Below are positions 48,044 to 60,900 of a DNA stretch of 64,000 nt, one piece after another. The stretch spans positions 6,696,001-6,760,000 of the forward strand of contig NC_079887.1 in the NCBI RefSeq assembly GCF_029227915.1. Direction: 5' to 3'. Below the pieces are notes generated by a model. It had not been told where the DNA came from. It worked only from the letters and a program-made list of their open reading frames with translations, and made no database searches. A program made the position numbers and the translations under genes. The stretch's first letter is position 1. Each line of letters begins with the position of its first letter. The stretch is from Hydractinia symbiolongicarpus (Eukaryota; Cnidaria; Hydrozoa; Anthoathecata; Hydractiniidae).

Positions 48044-51000
48044 AACTATAATAAATACAGCTAGCCATTCATTTCACTTCCTAAAGAGGTTTTGCATGAG
48101 CAAGCACACTGAGCGCAAAAAAGCAGCTAAGAGCTGCAACCTTCCTTGTTCCAAGAAGTCAGCTGACATACATATTTTTTACAGACCCCCAGACTTTTTT
48201 CAAAAGACGGAATCCCAGAAAAGTGAAAGTCATGTTGCAAGCATTCAACAAAGCACATATAACTAATTTTTGAATTTTTTTATCTACAAACGTATATTAA
48301 GAAAAAATAATTATAAATTTTTTTGGAGCAATAATAATATAAAAGTATTCTCTTTCGGATAGCTCCTTCTAAAATAAATTTGGTGCAACGGTCCTCTAAT
48401 TATCACAGAAAATTAAAGATGGCATCTTAGTTGTTATAAGTCTTGAACATGCTTTACTTTTGTTTGTTTTGTTTGTAGACTTGTTGATCCGCGAGGAAAA
48501 TCTAGGACACTTGTTAGCTTGCTAGCTACCTATTTAAAGAGCATTGTGTGAAAACATTGGTCAGTAGTGGCTAACTATAACTATACTTTTATATGTCAAT
48601 GTTGTCAAAGTTTATCAAAGTCTGGAATTTCGTTTTGTTGTGCCCTCCCCTGCTTATTATAGATAAGGAAGCAGGACTGTATCTAGCTTATTCTTAAATC
48701 AAAAGTTCCTTTTTTATTATAACATTTTGTTTATTTGTAATTAATTATTTTTCCAGCAAATAAACTCTTACTTACTTACTTAAATCCAGGTTAACGTCCT
48801 TAATTTTTTTTTATTTTACAAACATATTTTAATTTAGCACAAAAATCTGTGGAAACATTTTTCAAGCTCACAACAATTCTCAAGTTCCTATGCACTGTAA
48901 CTGCTTCTATTGTAGCCAAACTTTGGATGTTTTATGAAGAAATGACCATACAAATCAACTCCAGTGAAAATGTTTCACTACAGTTAAATATTCAAATGTT
49001 ATAAAATAGTCAAAGTGTTAAGAATACTGTAAAGGCTATTTTCCACTTCACAAAAATTTTCCAAGGAACGGAACGGACAGAAACAGAACAGAACAGAAAA
49101 TTTTCTGCTGGTAATTTCCACTTTAAAATTTTGCACACAATTCAATGCAGAATGTAATTTCACTTTGTGCAATTCTCACGAAATAAACTAATCTGATTGG
49201 CTAAAAAGTTTTCTACCTGTCGTTTCTGTACACAATGCAAAGAAAAAGTTGAACTCGATTCTACTTTGCTCAGAAGGGAACGAACAAGAAAATTTTCCGT
49301 TCATGTGATGTAAACATTTTAAGTACGCATGCTCAGAAGCTTTTCTGTTCCTTTCCGTTTCGTTCCGCGAAAATTTTCTTGAAATGGAAAATAGCCTAAG
49401 GTTATAGACATATATTCAGTATATATATTCATTATTTCTCAAAAATTATGTTTTTTTCTTCAAAATTATTTATTGAATATAAAAGCAAATTAAATTGTCT
49501 ATAGGATAATATAAATATGAAATTTAAATTTTTTTCCGGGTAGGCATAAATCCACATCTTTGTTTTTCACTTAAACATCCGAAACTCCCCTCCGTTTCAT
49601 TTTTTTTCTCCATCATATTTATTAATAACTAAAACGTCACCATAGCAATAATACTTTGTTATATTTTTTCGAAAAAGCGCGTTGTTCGTTTTTTATTTAA
49701 AAATTTGTGAAAAAATGAATTTTTGCATGCTTTTTTGTGTTTTAACCTGTCTTTTTTTTTAATAATCAAAATATACATAAAATATGACCTGCTGCAAATG
49801 ACAAAATCATTTGCAGCAGGTCTCGATGAGCATGTGTGCAAAGTTTTGTTGAGTTTCTCCATCGTTGAGGGGATTCCTCGTAAAAGAGTTTTTTGCAACC
49901 TGACCTTTACAACAATAGCCTATTTAAAGATGTGCAGAAGGTGTTAAGCAAACTATGGACAACTCATTAAATATTTATAAGTTGGTAGAGAATATCAAAC
50001 TCCACATATTTTTGAAAAAAAAAAAATTGTGAAAAATTTATACCATTACAGTATCCTTAAAATTTGAGAACTTTAAATTACAATAAATCCTGTTCTAATA
50101 ATCGTTTGGTAATCCCCTGGTCAGCAAATGTCACATGGCACTTTTAAACCAAATATATACAGGTTTGTATTTGTCAGGGTAGCCATTGTGATTTGAGGGA
50201 ACATTCCATTCATGCAGTCACTGCTTCATAAATAAGGGCTGAGAATTTTACGTAGAGTTTTTGTATTTTAACTTTAAGCCTGTCATATGTAGTTTAGCAT
50301 TACTTTAATTCAGATACTTGAAATTCTTGTGTAATCATAGCTTCTTCTGTTAGAGTCTGTGTTTTTCCTCAATTGAAAGTTGTGTTACACGACCTTCTGA
50401 CTTGGAGAATGAGTGGCAAATATGCCATTCATTTTCGTCAAAAGTTTTTTATTTTCTTTTTTCTAAAAGTTACAATAACACGTCCTCACAAAATGACAAG
50501 AAAAAGCTCTAAAGCTTAAAAATCTTAATCTTTCGAGCACAACAAATTACCTGGCTTCATGCTTATTGGTTTATTTCAATTTTGGGCATTGCTCTGAGAA
50601 TTATTTTGTGTTTGTTCACTGCCGAATTTGAATCTAGGGGCTTGTTGTGGCACATTTAATTCTAAGCTTTCATAGGCGAGAAACTCATTTTAATGCATTT
50701 TTGAAGAAAGCTTTCAATTTTTAGATTAAACATAATGCTAAAAAATGTCTAAGGGAAGCCTAGTCATCATACTAAAAAAACTTTCTTGAAGCTTAAAAAT
50801 AACTGTATTTTGGTCTAATGATAAAACATCCTATCAAGGCTTAATTCTTTTAAACAACTAAAATATTACACTGTAAAGCTCTGTATTTGATTGTAAAATG
50901 ACAAATGCATGTCCCAAAATTTACAAAGAGGATGTTTTTGAGTCACAATTTTAACATTTTAAATAAAGAATACTGACTTCAAAGCATTAAATAAAATTAG

Positions 51001-51898
51001 TGAATAATTGGATAAAGCTCATAACTTTAAGCCCAAATAACCAAGCCCAAATGGCCTGGTGAGGTCAGTTATTTATCTTTGGGGCAACTATAGGAATCAC
51101 CTTAATTAATGCTGGACTAACCCACCTGTTTGCAACAGACAGGTTGATGACATCATTGATTATTCTTTAAACCCCATCTCTTTCACCATTTTAAAAGCAC
51201 AACTTTATCCCAATCCAGGAGAAATGTATACTGACTTAAGAATCTGGAAAAATATAATATAAATAACATTGGTAAAAAGAACTGGAGAATTACTTAGTGT
51301 ATAAAAAGCTTAACAAATAAATACTTTTTAACTTTCAAACTCGTTTTATTTTTTCTTAATAAATAACATAGTTCAATATGGTTTCCACATGGAACTATGT
51401 TAAGGTAAAACTGTGTCCCAACACCTTCAGGCCAAGGTTCTGCAAAAAGTTAAATATATATTTGAAAAATGAAAGTTATCCAAAAAGTCCCCACCATGTT
51501 GCCAAACCACTTCAAGGCACAGCAATGTTAATGGATTGAGAAACATTATGAACATAACATGGTTGATGGTTTCGCCGTACAACCTAAGTCAATAGATATT
51601 TCATTTTTTTAAAAGTGCTTAAATTCATTGCATCCAATGATAAAATTCACAAAATAAAAAGCTGTCTGCAACTGAGAACTAAATGAAAACACAAACTGTT
51701 AGTGGTATGTTAAATAAAAACAATCAAGTGGAAATTGATAATTTTTACAAACGTACAAAAATTTCCCATATATATGATTATCTCAATTATGATAGTAGTC
51801 ATCAAGAGCATACAAAGCGAAACGTTAATTTAGTTTAGCAGAAAGAAGTATGTTTTTTTCTTAAATCATAATTATTCAATATATACACATCATTCTTA
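48044..51898. other. Divergent intergenic region, NCLX / INTS2
   Basis: The NCLX start (minus) and INTS2 start (plus) face away from each other across 3.9 kb. The region holds one MITE (49033-49397). No other gene, RNA or promoter element is recognisable; both promoters must lie here. Confidence 0.6.
49033..49397. mobile_element. MITE with ~60-bp terminal inverted repeats
   Basis: The left end aggctattttccacttcaca... and the right end ...cttgaaatggaaaatagcct are reverse complements; similarity continues inward for about 60 bases (ttccgttccgttcc / ggaacggaacgg blocks). The 365-base interior has no coding potential. Flanks are taa on the left and aag on the right, so a TAA-type target duplication is possible but not clean. 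Family not assigned. Confidence 0.82.
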
Positions 51899-51908
51899 GG
51901 TCAAAAAC

Positions 51909-54900
51909 ATGGAATGCTCAGCAGCTGATCAATATTTACCTTCAGTTGGTTCCTTTAAATCCACCCAATCTGCATCAGTGCAAGATTTGGTTAAACTTCC
52001 TTTGTTGGATTTGAGAGCTATTCTTCCCAGCTTAGTGCGAACCTCTTTATGTACTTCACTGGACACTAGTGAGAACTTTGTTGTGTTTCAAAAAGAAGTT
52101 CATAAAAAGATATCTGAAATAGAAGGAGTTAATTTCATTGCATCTGTTTTATCAATTGATTTCAATATGGTGCATGAAGACGCTGTAAAGGAACAACGCC
52201 TACGACAAAAACTTGGTGCAAACAAAATGAATGACGATTTACTTTCAAAGTCTTTACAAAAGGGGCTTATTTTAGAGTTTGAAGAGAGTGACGCACTCAA
52301 AAGGACACGTTTGGTTTTAAGTGAAATACTTCGTATTATTTCTGTGGTATGTATTTTTTCCATAAACTTTATGGATAAAATTTAATGGTTTCTGTGGTAA
52401 CGAGTTAATAACAGAGTGTTCTCGGTTTTTTTATCTTTAGTGTCAAGAAAATGAAGGAAAGTTTGAATCTGATGAAACTGAATTATTTGAATGTATTGTG
52501 TACTTAGAGGAAATATCAGATGTTCTCTGTATTGTTTTTGCAGGTATGAGCAAATCTATATTGGAAGTTTACTCTTTATCTTTTAGATTTAAGGGAAATG
52601 CGTGATTCAGTTGAAAGTTGATTATTTTACAAAATTTTCATAATAAAAAGGCTAAACCCTTTTTTTTATAGAACTGCCCTTTCTCATGCCTATCCCTGAA
52701 GTTTCAGAAGCCCTACTACGTGTCAGACTTGGTCCATGGATTTTGTGTCGTATTGTTGCAAACAATCCTGACTGTTTTGATGTTGGTAAGTTGTCAAACA
52801 TATGAAAGTTATCTACACTAGAGACAATTTCCTATTAAAGGTAAAATAAGATATAAATCATGAAAATATTACTCAGCTCTTTTCATATTCTGTATGTATA
52901 CGTAGATTATCCTATTATTCTTATTTTTTAATGTTAACATGAAGTTCAGAAGCATTGACATCAATCACTTTACACATTTTCCTTATTCTACTGTAATGCT
53001 GCTTTTTTCGATTTTTGTTTAAATAATGTCTAAATGTGTTAATAAGGAAAGAAGAACGTTTTAGAAAAGCAACAACTGCCAATGTCAACATATACATTAA
53101 AAAAGCTAAAAGATAATATAATCAGGCCTTATTCCACACTTTAAGGAAAGAACTATAATTTTGTGTTAATAAATTTTATTCTTTGTGAAATAAGAAAATA
53201 TTTACCATTTCCTAAATATTTACCACTTCCTATTCCATTTTTCTTTAAAAATTATTATAAAGTTTTAACAAAATTTTTGAGATCATAAAATATTGTTTTT
53301 TTCTTTTTAAAGTTTGCTCCAGTATTCTTAGTCATGCAGTGTCATCTGATGAAATGGAAATGGAAACGCAAATTCGTATGAAGACATTAAAAATGATATG
53401 CTCAATGAATCCACAATATAGTAAAATCCTGCGTGCTGAATGTGTTTCACTGTGTAAACTAGCAGGACTCGCAATTGAGTTATCCATAACTACAACTAGT
53501 GCAGGTAAAGAAATATTTTTATTTGTTGCAGCATTTAAAATAAATAAAAAGGCGAACACATGTTGCACATTAATTTTTTTGAGAATCAATCTTTTCAATA
53601 TAAGAAACTTTAGAATTGTTGCTTTAGCATTCTTTAAGAGGACTTCGTAAAAAAAAATATGTCATTATCATTGCTATATATATTGTATTGTTGGTTCGTT
53701 TGGAGTTATTCAATATAAATGTTTTGTGATAAGCTATCACATTTGTATGTTTCTGTGTCACTGGCTGACCACTTCAGAGGTGAATAAGTGGATACAAAGA
53801 TAATTTGTGTAGCATGTATTAACTTGGAGAAGAAAGTTTATTATTTATTTTGCTGTTTTTCTTTGTAGTTTGTTCATGTCACTACAAATTTTCCTTTTAG
53901 AACCTATTTCAGATATTGTACCTTTTTTCACTGGCATGCTTTTGGCCAGTGATTCAAAAACCAAAACATGGATATCAGACTACATGAAAACCGCACAAAA
54001 GGTATTTAGACAATAATCTTTTTTTAAAAAAAAAAAAATCTACTTACATCATATCCTGATTATATACCTATAAATCAAACAAAATTTGCACAGTCCTACT
54101 TTTATAACAAAATATTAATATTTAGTAATTTTATAAGATGGGAAGACATTTCTCATTGCTGTCATCATTATCCTTATCTTCGTCATCATCCCCCATTCCT
54201 TCTTCCTTATTATCCTCATTGGCATCATCATCATCCTGCACAACCTCCTCCTCTTCATCATCATTAACGTCCATCCATCCATCCATTCTCCTTACACTTA
54301 ACATCCTTTATCATCCCTTATCATTCCTCATTCATCATCAAACATTTGTCCATACTTGTCCATGCTTATCTATGTGTCAATAATAATTATAATATTATAA
54401 AACAGTGAGCTGATAGCCAAAGATTAAAATAGTGTCAAGGGTGCATTTGCTGATACATTATGCAATTATACTATGCTTGTTAACTTTCAATATGTAGAGG
54501 AATATATTTAATCAAGAAATATATTTTTAGGAGCATCGAGACACTGCATTGACATTATTTAAAGCTCAACTTGTCAAGGAGATGCATTATGTAATTAGTT
54601 GTTTTAAAGAAAAACAAAGTTTCATGGATTGTGATGGTAGGTAAATGCTCCATGTAAATGATTATTTTCATCTTTCTTTTTCTCACTCAGTGTTTCTCAT
54701 TCAAATTTTCTCATACGTGCAAAAAATTTTATTGTAATATATTTATATACAGCTTTGTTAACATGTTGACATTTGCATAGCCAATTGTCAATGTAAAGAT
54801 TGGATGCTCCACATGAATTACTAATTCAGTTTGTCTGTGTTAGGACATCATTTTATTATTTTTTTAAATTTAAATGAAATATAGGAGACTAAGTCTCATT

Positions 54901-57900
54901 CTTTTTTGATTTATTCTTTGTTAGCCATGGATGCAGATCTGTCGATGAATGATCTCAATAACAGTACTATGCATGGAATTGCTATCATGAAGTTATACTG
55001 TGCATTAAGCAGCATAACTGGTTTAAAAATGTCACATGACGAATCTGAAGTTTTGGTCAACATGATAACTTGTAACCCAATGGCGTCAGATGTTGGAGTG
55101 CGTTATGTTGTTGTTAGCATATGTACTCTAGTAGCATGTGCCTTTTTGATAAGGTACAACTTTTTGTTTTTATTGGTTAATTGATTGATTGATTGATTGA
55201 CTAAATTTCAGTGTGGACTTTGCTATAATACGTTTGAATTATGACAGGCCTTTTCAGGAGAGGCGTACAATAGCACGCGCACACCTCCACACACACGCAA
55301 AATGGCTTAGGCGTGCTATTGATAGCACCTGCAAAATGACAAATTCTATAAGAAGTTAACCAGTGCAGCACACCTAAAAACACACCTAAAATACTTGAGG
55401 CGTTCTTTTTGGCACACACATATTAAAATATTCCTGAAAAGGTCTGTTATGAGCAACTATTTTAAAAAGTCAATCCACAAAATTTATTCTGTAAAAATTT
55501 TTTTATTTATAACAATGCATAAAATTAACATTGTTCTATGTATTTTACATCAAGTAAACTAAATAAGACAGTTACCTTTGGTTTTTCCATTACAAATACG
55601 TCACTTTCTGTATGCAGATGCATGAAGCTGATTAAAGTTACATTTTGTACATTTTCTATTAGAGAAATTTAAACTTTTCACTAAGTACAAATAAAAAGGA
55701 TAAAGTAAAGTCTAATGGATGGTTACTGACTCACATTGTTAGTTTGTTATGTTGTTTTTCCAAAATGATACCTGTCTTGTATTTCCAGTTTCCTATTTTA
55801 GTGAAGAACGCGAAGAAAAAATCACATCCTGGTTAAAGGCACTTGTTGAAAAATCCTCCCAATTTGAGGATGGTGAACCAAACAGTTCATACGGCGAAAT
55901 TCTCTTATTGATAGCCATACACTTTCACGGTCATTCACTGGAACCAATTGTCGAACTGATATCCTCTACACTGGGTATTAAACTCAAACCTTCCTCTCTA
56001 ACGAAAGTAAAAATTGTTTTCACTCAGCAAGTTTTTCAAGAAAAGGTATATAAGTCTTAAATCTCATAAGATTGGGATCTTCAAGGCTTCTTTTTTTTGC
56101 TTGGAATGTGAAAGAAAGTTTTTTTCATTCTTCATGTTAGGTAGTCGCCGAGCATGCACTGACAGTACCAGTAACGAAAAATCTTAACAAACACAGTAAA
56201 GGATTTCTTCCAGTCCACTGTGTCCATCAGCTTATGAAATCAAGAGTATTTACAAAACATGGCATATCAGTGAAGGTCAGATTTATCTTTAAAAGTGCTG
56301 CACCTAATGTTACATGAAGTTCCATTTTGGGGGCGATTGGAAACCTTTTTTTGGGTCGCTAGTATATTCTTTTTTATATTGTTTCAGGTGAAATGAAACT
56401 CTTTGATTTCTTTTTGGTCAAAATGACGAAGTGAATTTTAATTCCAAAATATAAAATTAAATATATACACAATTTACACGAAATGAAACAATAATATTTA
56501 CCTCATTTAAAATTATTGTGCATGTGCAATCACACAACTCTATGTAAACATAAACAAAATTTCATTGTGGTTTGAAATATCAATTCTGGTCTATGTAAAG
56601 GTTGTCCTAGGTTTTAGCACAATAAATTTTTATCTGCAAAATTGACTAGTTTTACTTGTGCACACAAAAATCAACAATAAAATGGTAATTATATGTTTTT
56701 ATATTTCATGTATTTCCTAACAATTTAAAATTTAGTTGTGTTTTAGTGTGTAAAAAATTGTAAAAGGGAAAATTGCCAACATGAGATTCAGATTACAAAA
56801 ATCATGTCAACATTGACAGGTTTCACGCAAAGTCTTACAAAAAAATACAAAAAGTTACATTTTAACCCCTCTTCTTTTATTTCGATTCCACTAACTGAAG
56901 GACTATTAGGGATATATGGACCATTGAGATGCTGCAAAAGAAAAATTAATGTTTTTAAATACCATTTTTTTAAATTTTATTGAAATTTCAGGACTGGTTG
57001 TTCAAGCAACTTTGTACATGTAGCAGCCCAGTTCACCCGCTGTTGCTACCCTTAATTGAAACATACATCCATTCCATCATCACACCACTGAACATTAGTC
57101 GAACAAAACAACAACGAATGAACGCATTGCAACCGTTTTCAGAAGAAAGATTATTTGCCGTGTTCCGAGACAAATCAGTTGCATGTTGTGATAGCGAGAC
57201 AACTAAGCTATTGTTGATGTTGTATGCATTGATGTACCAGAATGCATTGTTGGCAAATATGAAAACTTTAGGTAATATGGATATTTGAGGATAAATTAAA
57301 AAAGGCATGAGAAGAAAAAATCAAACATATTTTTTGGTTTTTATATTTCAAAATCCTAATTTGATATTGCTGTCTGCATAACGACTATTTTTTTTTCGGA
57401 TAGGTTTGTCAAAATGAATTAAACTGGTACACTTATAGTACCTCATGAGAGGTACAAAATGGCAGCAATAAATTTTTGCTTTTGTCAGACGGTTGAAATT
57501 TGTTTAAAATAGCACGACCTGCTTAAAATTTAGTTCTAAAGCAAATTTCAACATTGAGTTTCTGACAGACAAATAAAAGTTATTTAACATATTTTCCGAC
57601 TTTCATAATACACCAAAAATTTCCTGAAACTCCGATATTTCCGAATTTTTAGTAAGATCTGAAAAAATTGGTAATCAGATTAATCCAAGGTCAAAACTTT
57701 TCAGAATGAAAAATGGGGTGGTAAGGATTTTTTACAGATGTTTTCTTTATATTATCATTTAGTAATATCTATCAAGGTCCTGTTAATTTTTTTTTGCGAA
57801 ACCGAACTCTTTTTTGTTTTGTTTTTTGTTTTTGCAAAGCTTGAGCAATACAACGATAGCTTATCTTAAACCTTTTTTTAAAACTTATGAGCAACTTTAT

Positions 57901-60900
57901 TCAATAAATAAGGTACAATTTAAATTCTATGTCACAACATTGAATTCAATTTTCTATTTGTACTAATTAAATTTTTTAAATCGCAATTATTAATTTTCGC
58001 AAAAGACACCACATAAAAATTTATTTGTTAATGTCAACATACTTGCATTTTTCGGGACCCTGGATGAATGGGGCTTTTGCTCATTGGGACTTAGTTGCTG
58101 GCTTCCTTGAACTTCCTTCTATTAAATTAAACCAGAAAGAACTTGGCTAAATTGAGACCCGGATCTTTCTTTGATTATTGGAACTGATATTTTTAGTCGT
58201 ATCAACCAAAAAGCTTCGCCTAATTCAGACGTTTAGGGCAATGATTTAAATGACTTCAGAAGAGGAGTTGAAATTCAAATATATGCATTGAAAAAAGTAT
58301 ACATAATACATTTTCGAACAATATGTAGTGTCTTTTTACTGTGTTTGTCTGTGGTTTAAATACAGAGCGTTGGCAAGATAGGTCGCAAGTTGTCCATAAA
58401 CAAAATTAACCAAGTGGGACATTTAAATTCAACGTACAAAGGGATTTGATTAATTAGGACATTCACTAAGTGGGACCGATTTATTGTTTCCTTGAGTCTA
58501 ACGTGAATATGCTGCATGTATTTGCTTCATAGTGAATAATCCTTCTGCACCACTGGAATACCCGCCAAATCTTTACTCTGCCATACCGATTAAACAGTTG
58601 TTCCTACTCGCTCGTGATAGAGAGGTTGCGTATGGAGATTTATATCCCACCCTACTAAGACTGCTTACTACACACTATCCACATTTATGTTTGGTGGAAG
58701 ATTGGGTTGAAGAAGAAAAAGAGAAGAACACACTCTCAAGCAAGATGTCGCAAGATGTCGAAAATGTTGCTTTGTCAAAAGAGACAAGGCGTGGTTAGTC
58801 TTTAAATTGTGTTTTTTTATTGAAAACTGTTTTTCGGAATAGTGTAAGTGTGACGATGAAAATGCGTGCAAGATAATATCCAGACAAGGATTAAAATCTT
58901 CGTATTTTACCTTTTGTTTGAAGTTTTATTGTTTGCAAAGTAGCCAATGAAATAACCGGGAATTCAATTTCGTCATTCAATTACGTTATGGATTTCAGAT
59001 TTTACATTGTTTATTTTAGTGTTGGAATACATTGATGAAAATCCACAAAAAGCCTTGATTTTTTTGAGCAAATTGACTCTATTGCCGGCATCCGAACTGA
59101 TTGGTTACAAAGAGTTTGTTTTGGACTTACTTCCCAAAATGTTGGACATGACTCGCCCTCGTAAAATCCAAACGTTGGTGGCTAAAGTGTGGATGAAACT
59201 AAATACAGTCACTCCAAGAAAGTAAGTTTATTAACAACAAGATAGTTTGTTCTTCTAAGAACTTGAAACTTAACATAAAATACGTTGAAAAAATATTGGT
59301 AAAAAATGCTAAATGAATTGTGCTACTACGCATTTGGTTTAGTGAAGAACGGCTATCTCCTCCGTCTTTGTATTTGAACGTTATACCTGCTCTTCACCTT
59401 TGTGTTCTTTTTAAAAAGGCTATGGTTAGACACAGTTAATATACTTCGCAAGCAACCTGACAACATACGATACGAGTGGGAGAAAACACCTGTTTACACA
59501 ACTGAAGAGATACAGAAGGATCCTCTTATTGTGCTGAGATGTGATCCAAGAGTTTATCGGTGCCCACCTGTTCTTGAAATTAACTTACGTGTGCTTAATG
59601 GATACTTGACAGCCTCAAGAGCTTTGCTGAGTCATCATTTATTAGCGAATCCAGTGGCTGCAGGTATTATGTGTTTAATTATACTTTGTATTGTCTTTTT
59701 AAGCTTTATTTTTTTCTTTACTTACGATATGGACAAGGGCTAGGATAGCATTATTCACTAAGAGTTTTTCCTTATTACCCAACGTTTTCTTCAGTTGTTT
59801 ACAAATTTAAAGCGCGAAATTTGGTTACTTGTAGGTTCCAAACCTCCGTTGGAAATTATGGCCATCGAAAAAGAGCGGGAAGAATTAAAATCCACTTTAA
59901 TATCTACGCAGGAGAGTGCAGCTCTCCAAATTCTTCTAGAAGTATGTCTACCAACAGAGCTTGAAAGTAAGGTATGTATATTTTTCTATTCAATATAGAC
60001 GTCACCGAAAAATTGCTGGGCGTAGTGTAGTGGGTTCGTCTTTTGCTTTGAGTTCTAGGTGCCGCGGATCGAATACTGTTCGCTGCCAGGCAGTACGTTA
60101 GTTATGCACAAAGTAGTTGCGTCGCTAACATATAGTGTGGTGGGTTCGTCTGCAGCGCCCAAAAATATAAAAATAATAAGTAGAATAACCAATCAAATAA
60201 AAGTTTTATTCTTGTTCCATTCTAATTTCTTTTGTTCTTCAGTCGAAATCCAACTTTAATTATTTTTGAGATAATTATTGCTAGAATTTCAGTTCGTATG
60301 TGCAAATTACAAAATCCCTTTTATTACACGTGAATTTTAATCAATCTATTCTTTCCATTTGGGCCATCACTTTTCACTTCTGATCCTCTAATTATCCCCC
60401 AACTAATAAATAACCCAATATGATTTCAATCATTGCCCCTCGATGACAGCTGTAGCTGCCGAAACGTAGCTTAGAATAAACTCGCTTGTTCATGACATGA
60501 TAGTATCTATATTTTTAATGTCAATGACTAAACAGATAAGCGGTAATATTTTTTGAGTATGGAGAAGGCTTCGTGGAAGAAACACTTCATATGTTTCTTC
60601 AAATGTTGTTTCATATAATTAGTTGTAAAATCCTGAAATTATTCATGCAACATAATCATGTTTTTATAATCAGACGCAAAAATGAACGTAATGCAGTTTT
60701 ATTTTTTTACACAGTCTCATATGTCTTCCAACTAACTATAATTTATTCTTTAGACCGCCACATACAGTGTTAGCAGTACACTACGTGAAATACAATGTCA
60801 AATTTGTCGCTTCATTCATCAAAGTTTCATCTGTCAACCAAACATGGCGAAACTGATTCATTTTCAGTGTTATCCAGCAGACTTGCTTTCAGTGACAGTA

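Noticed and set aside
54138-54383. Serine-rich protein
   Set aside because: Low-complexity pyrimidine tract in an INTS2 intron.
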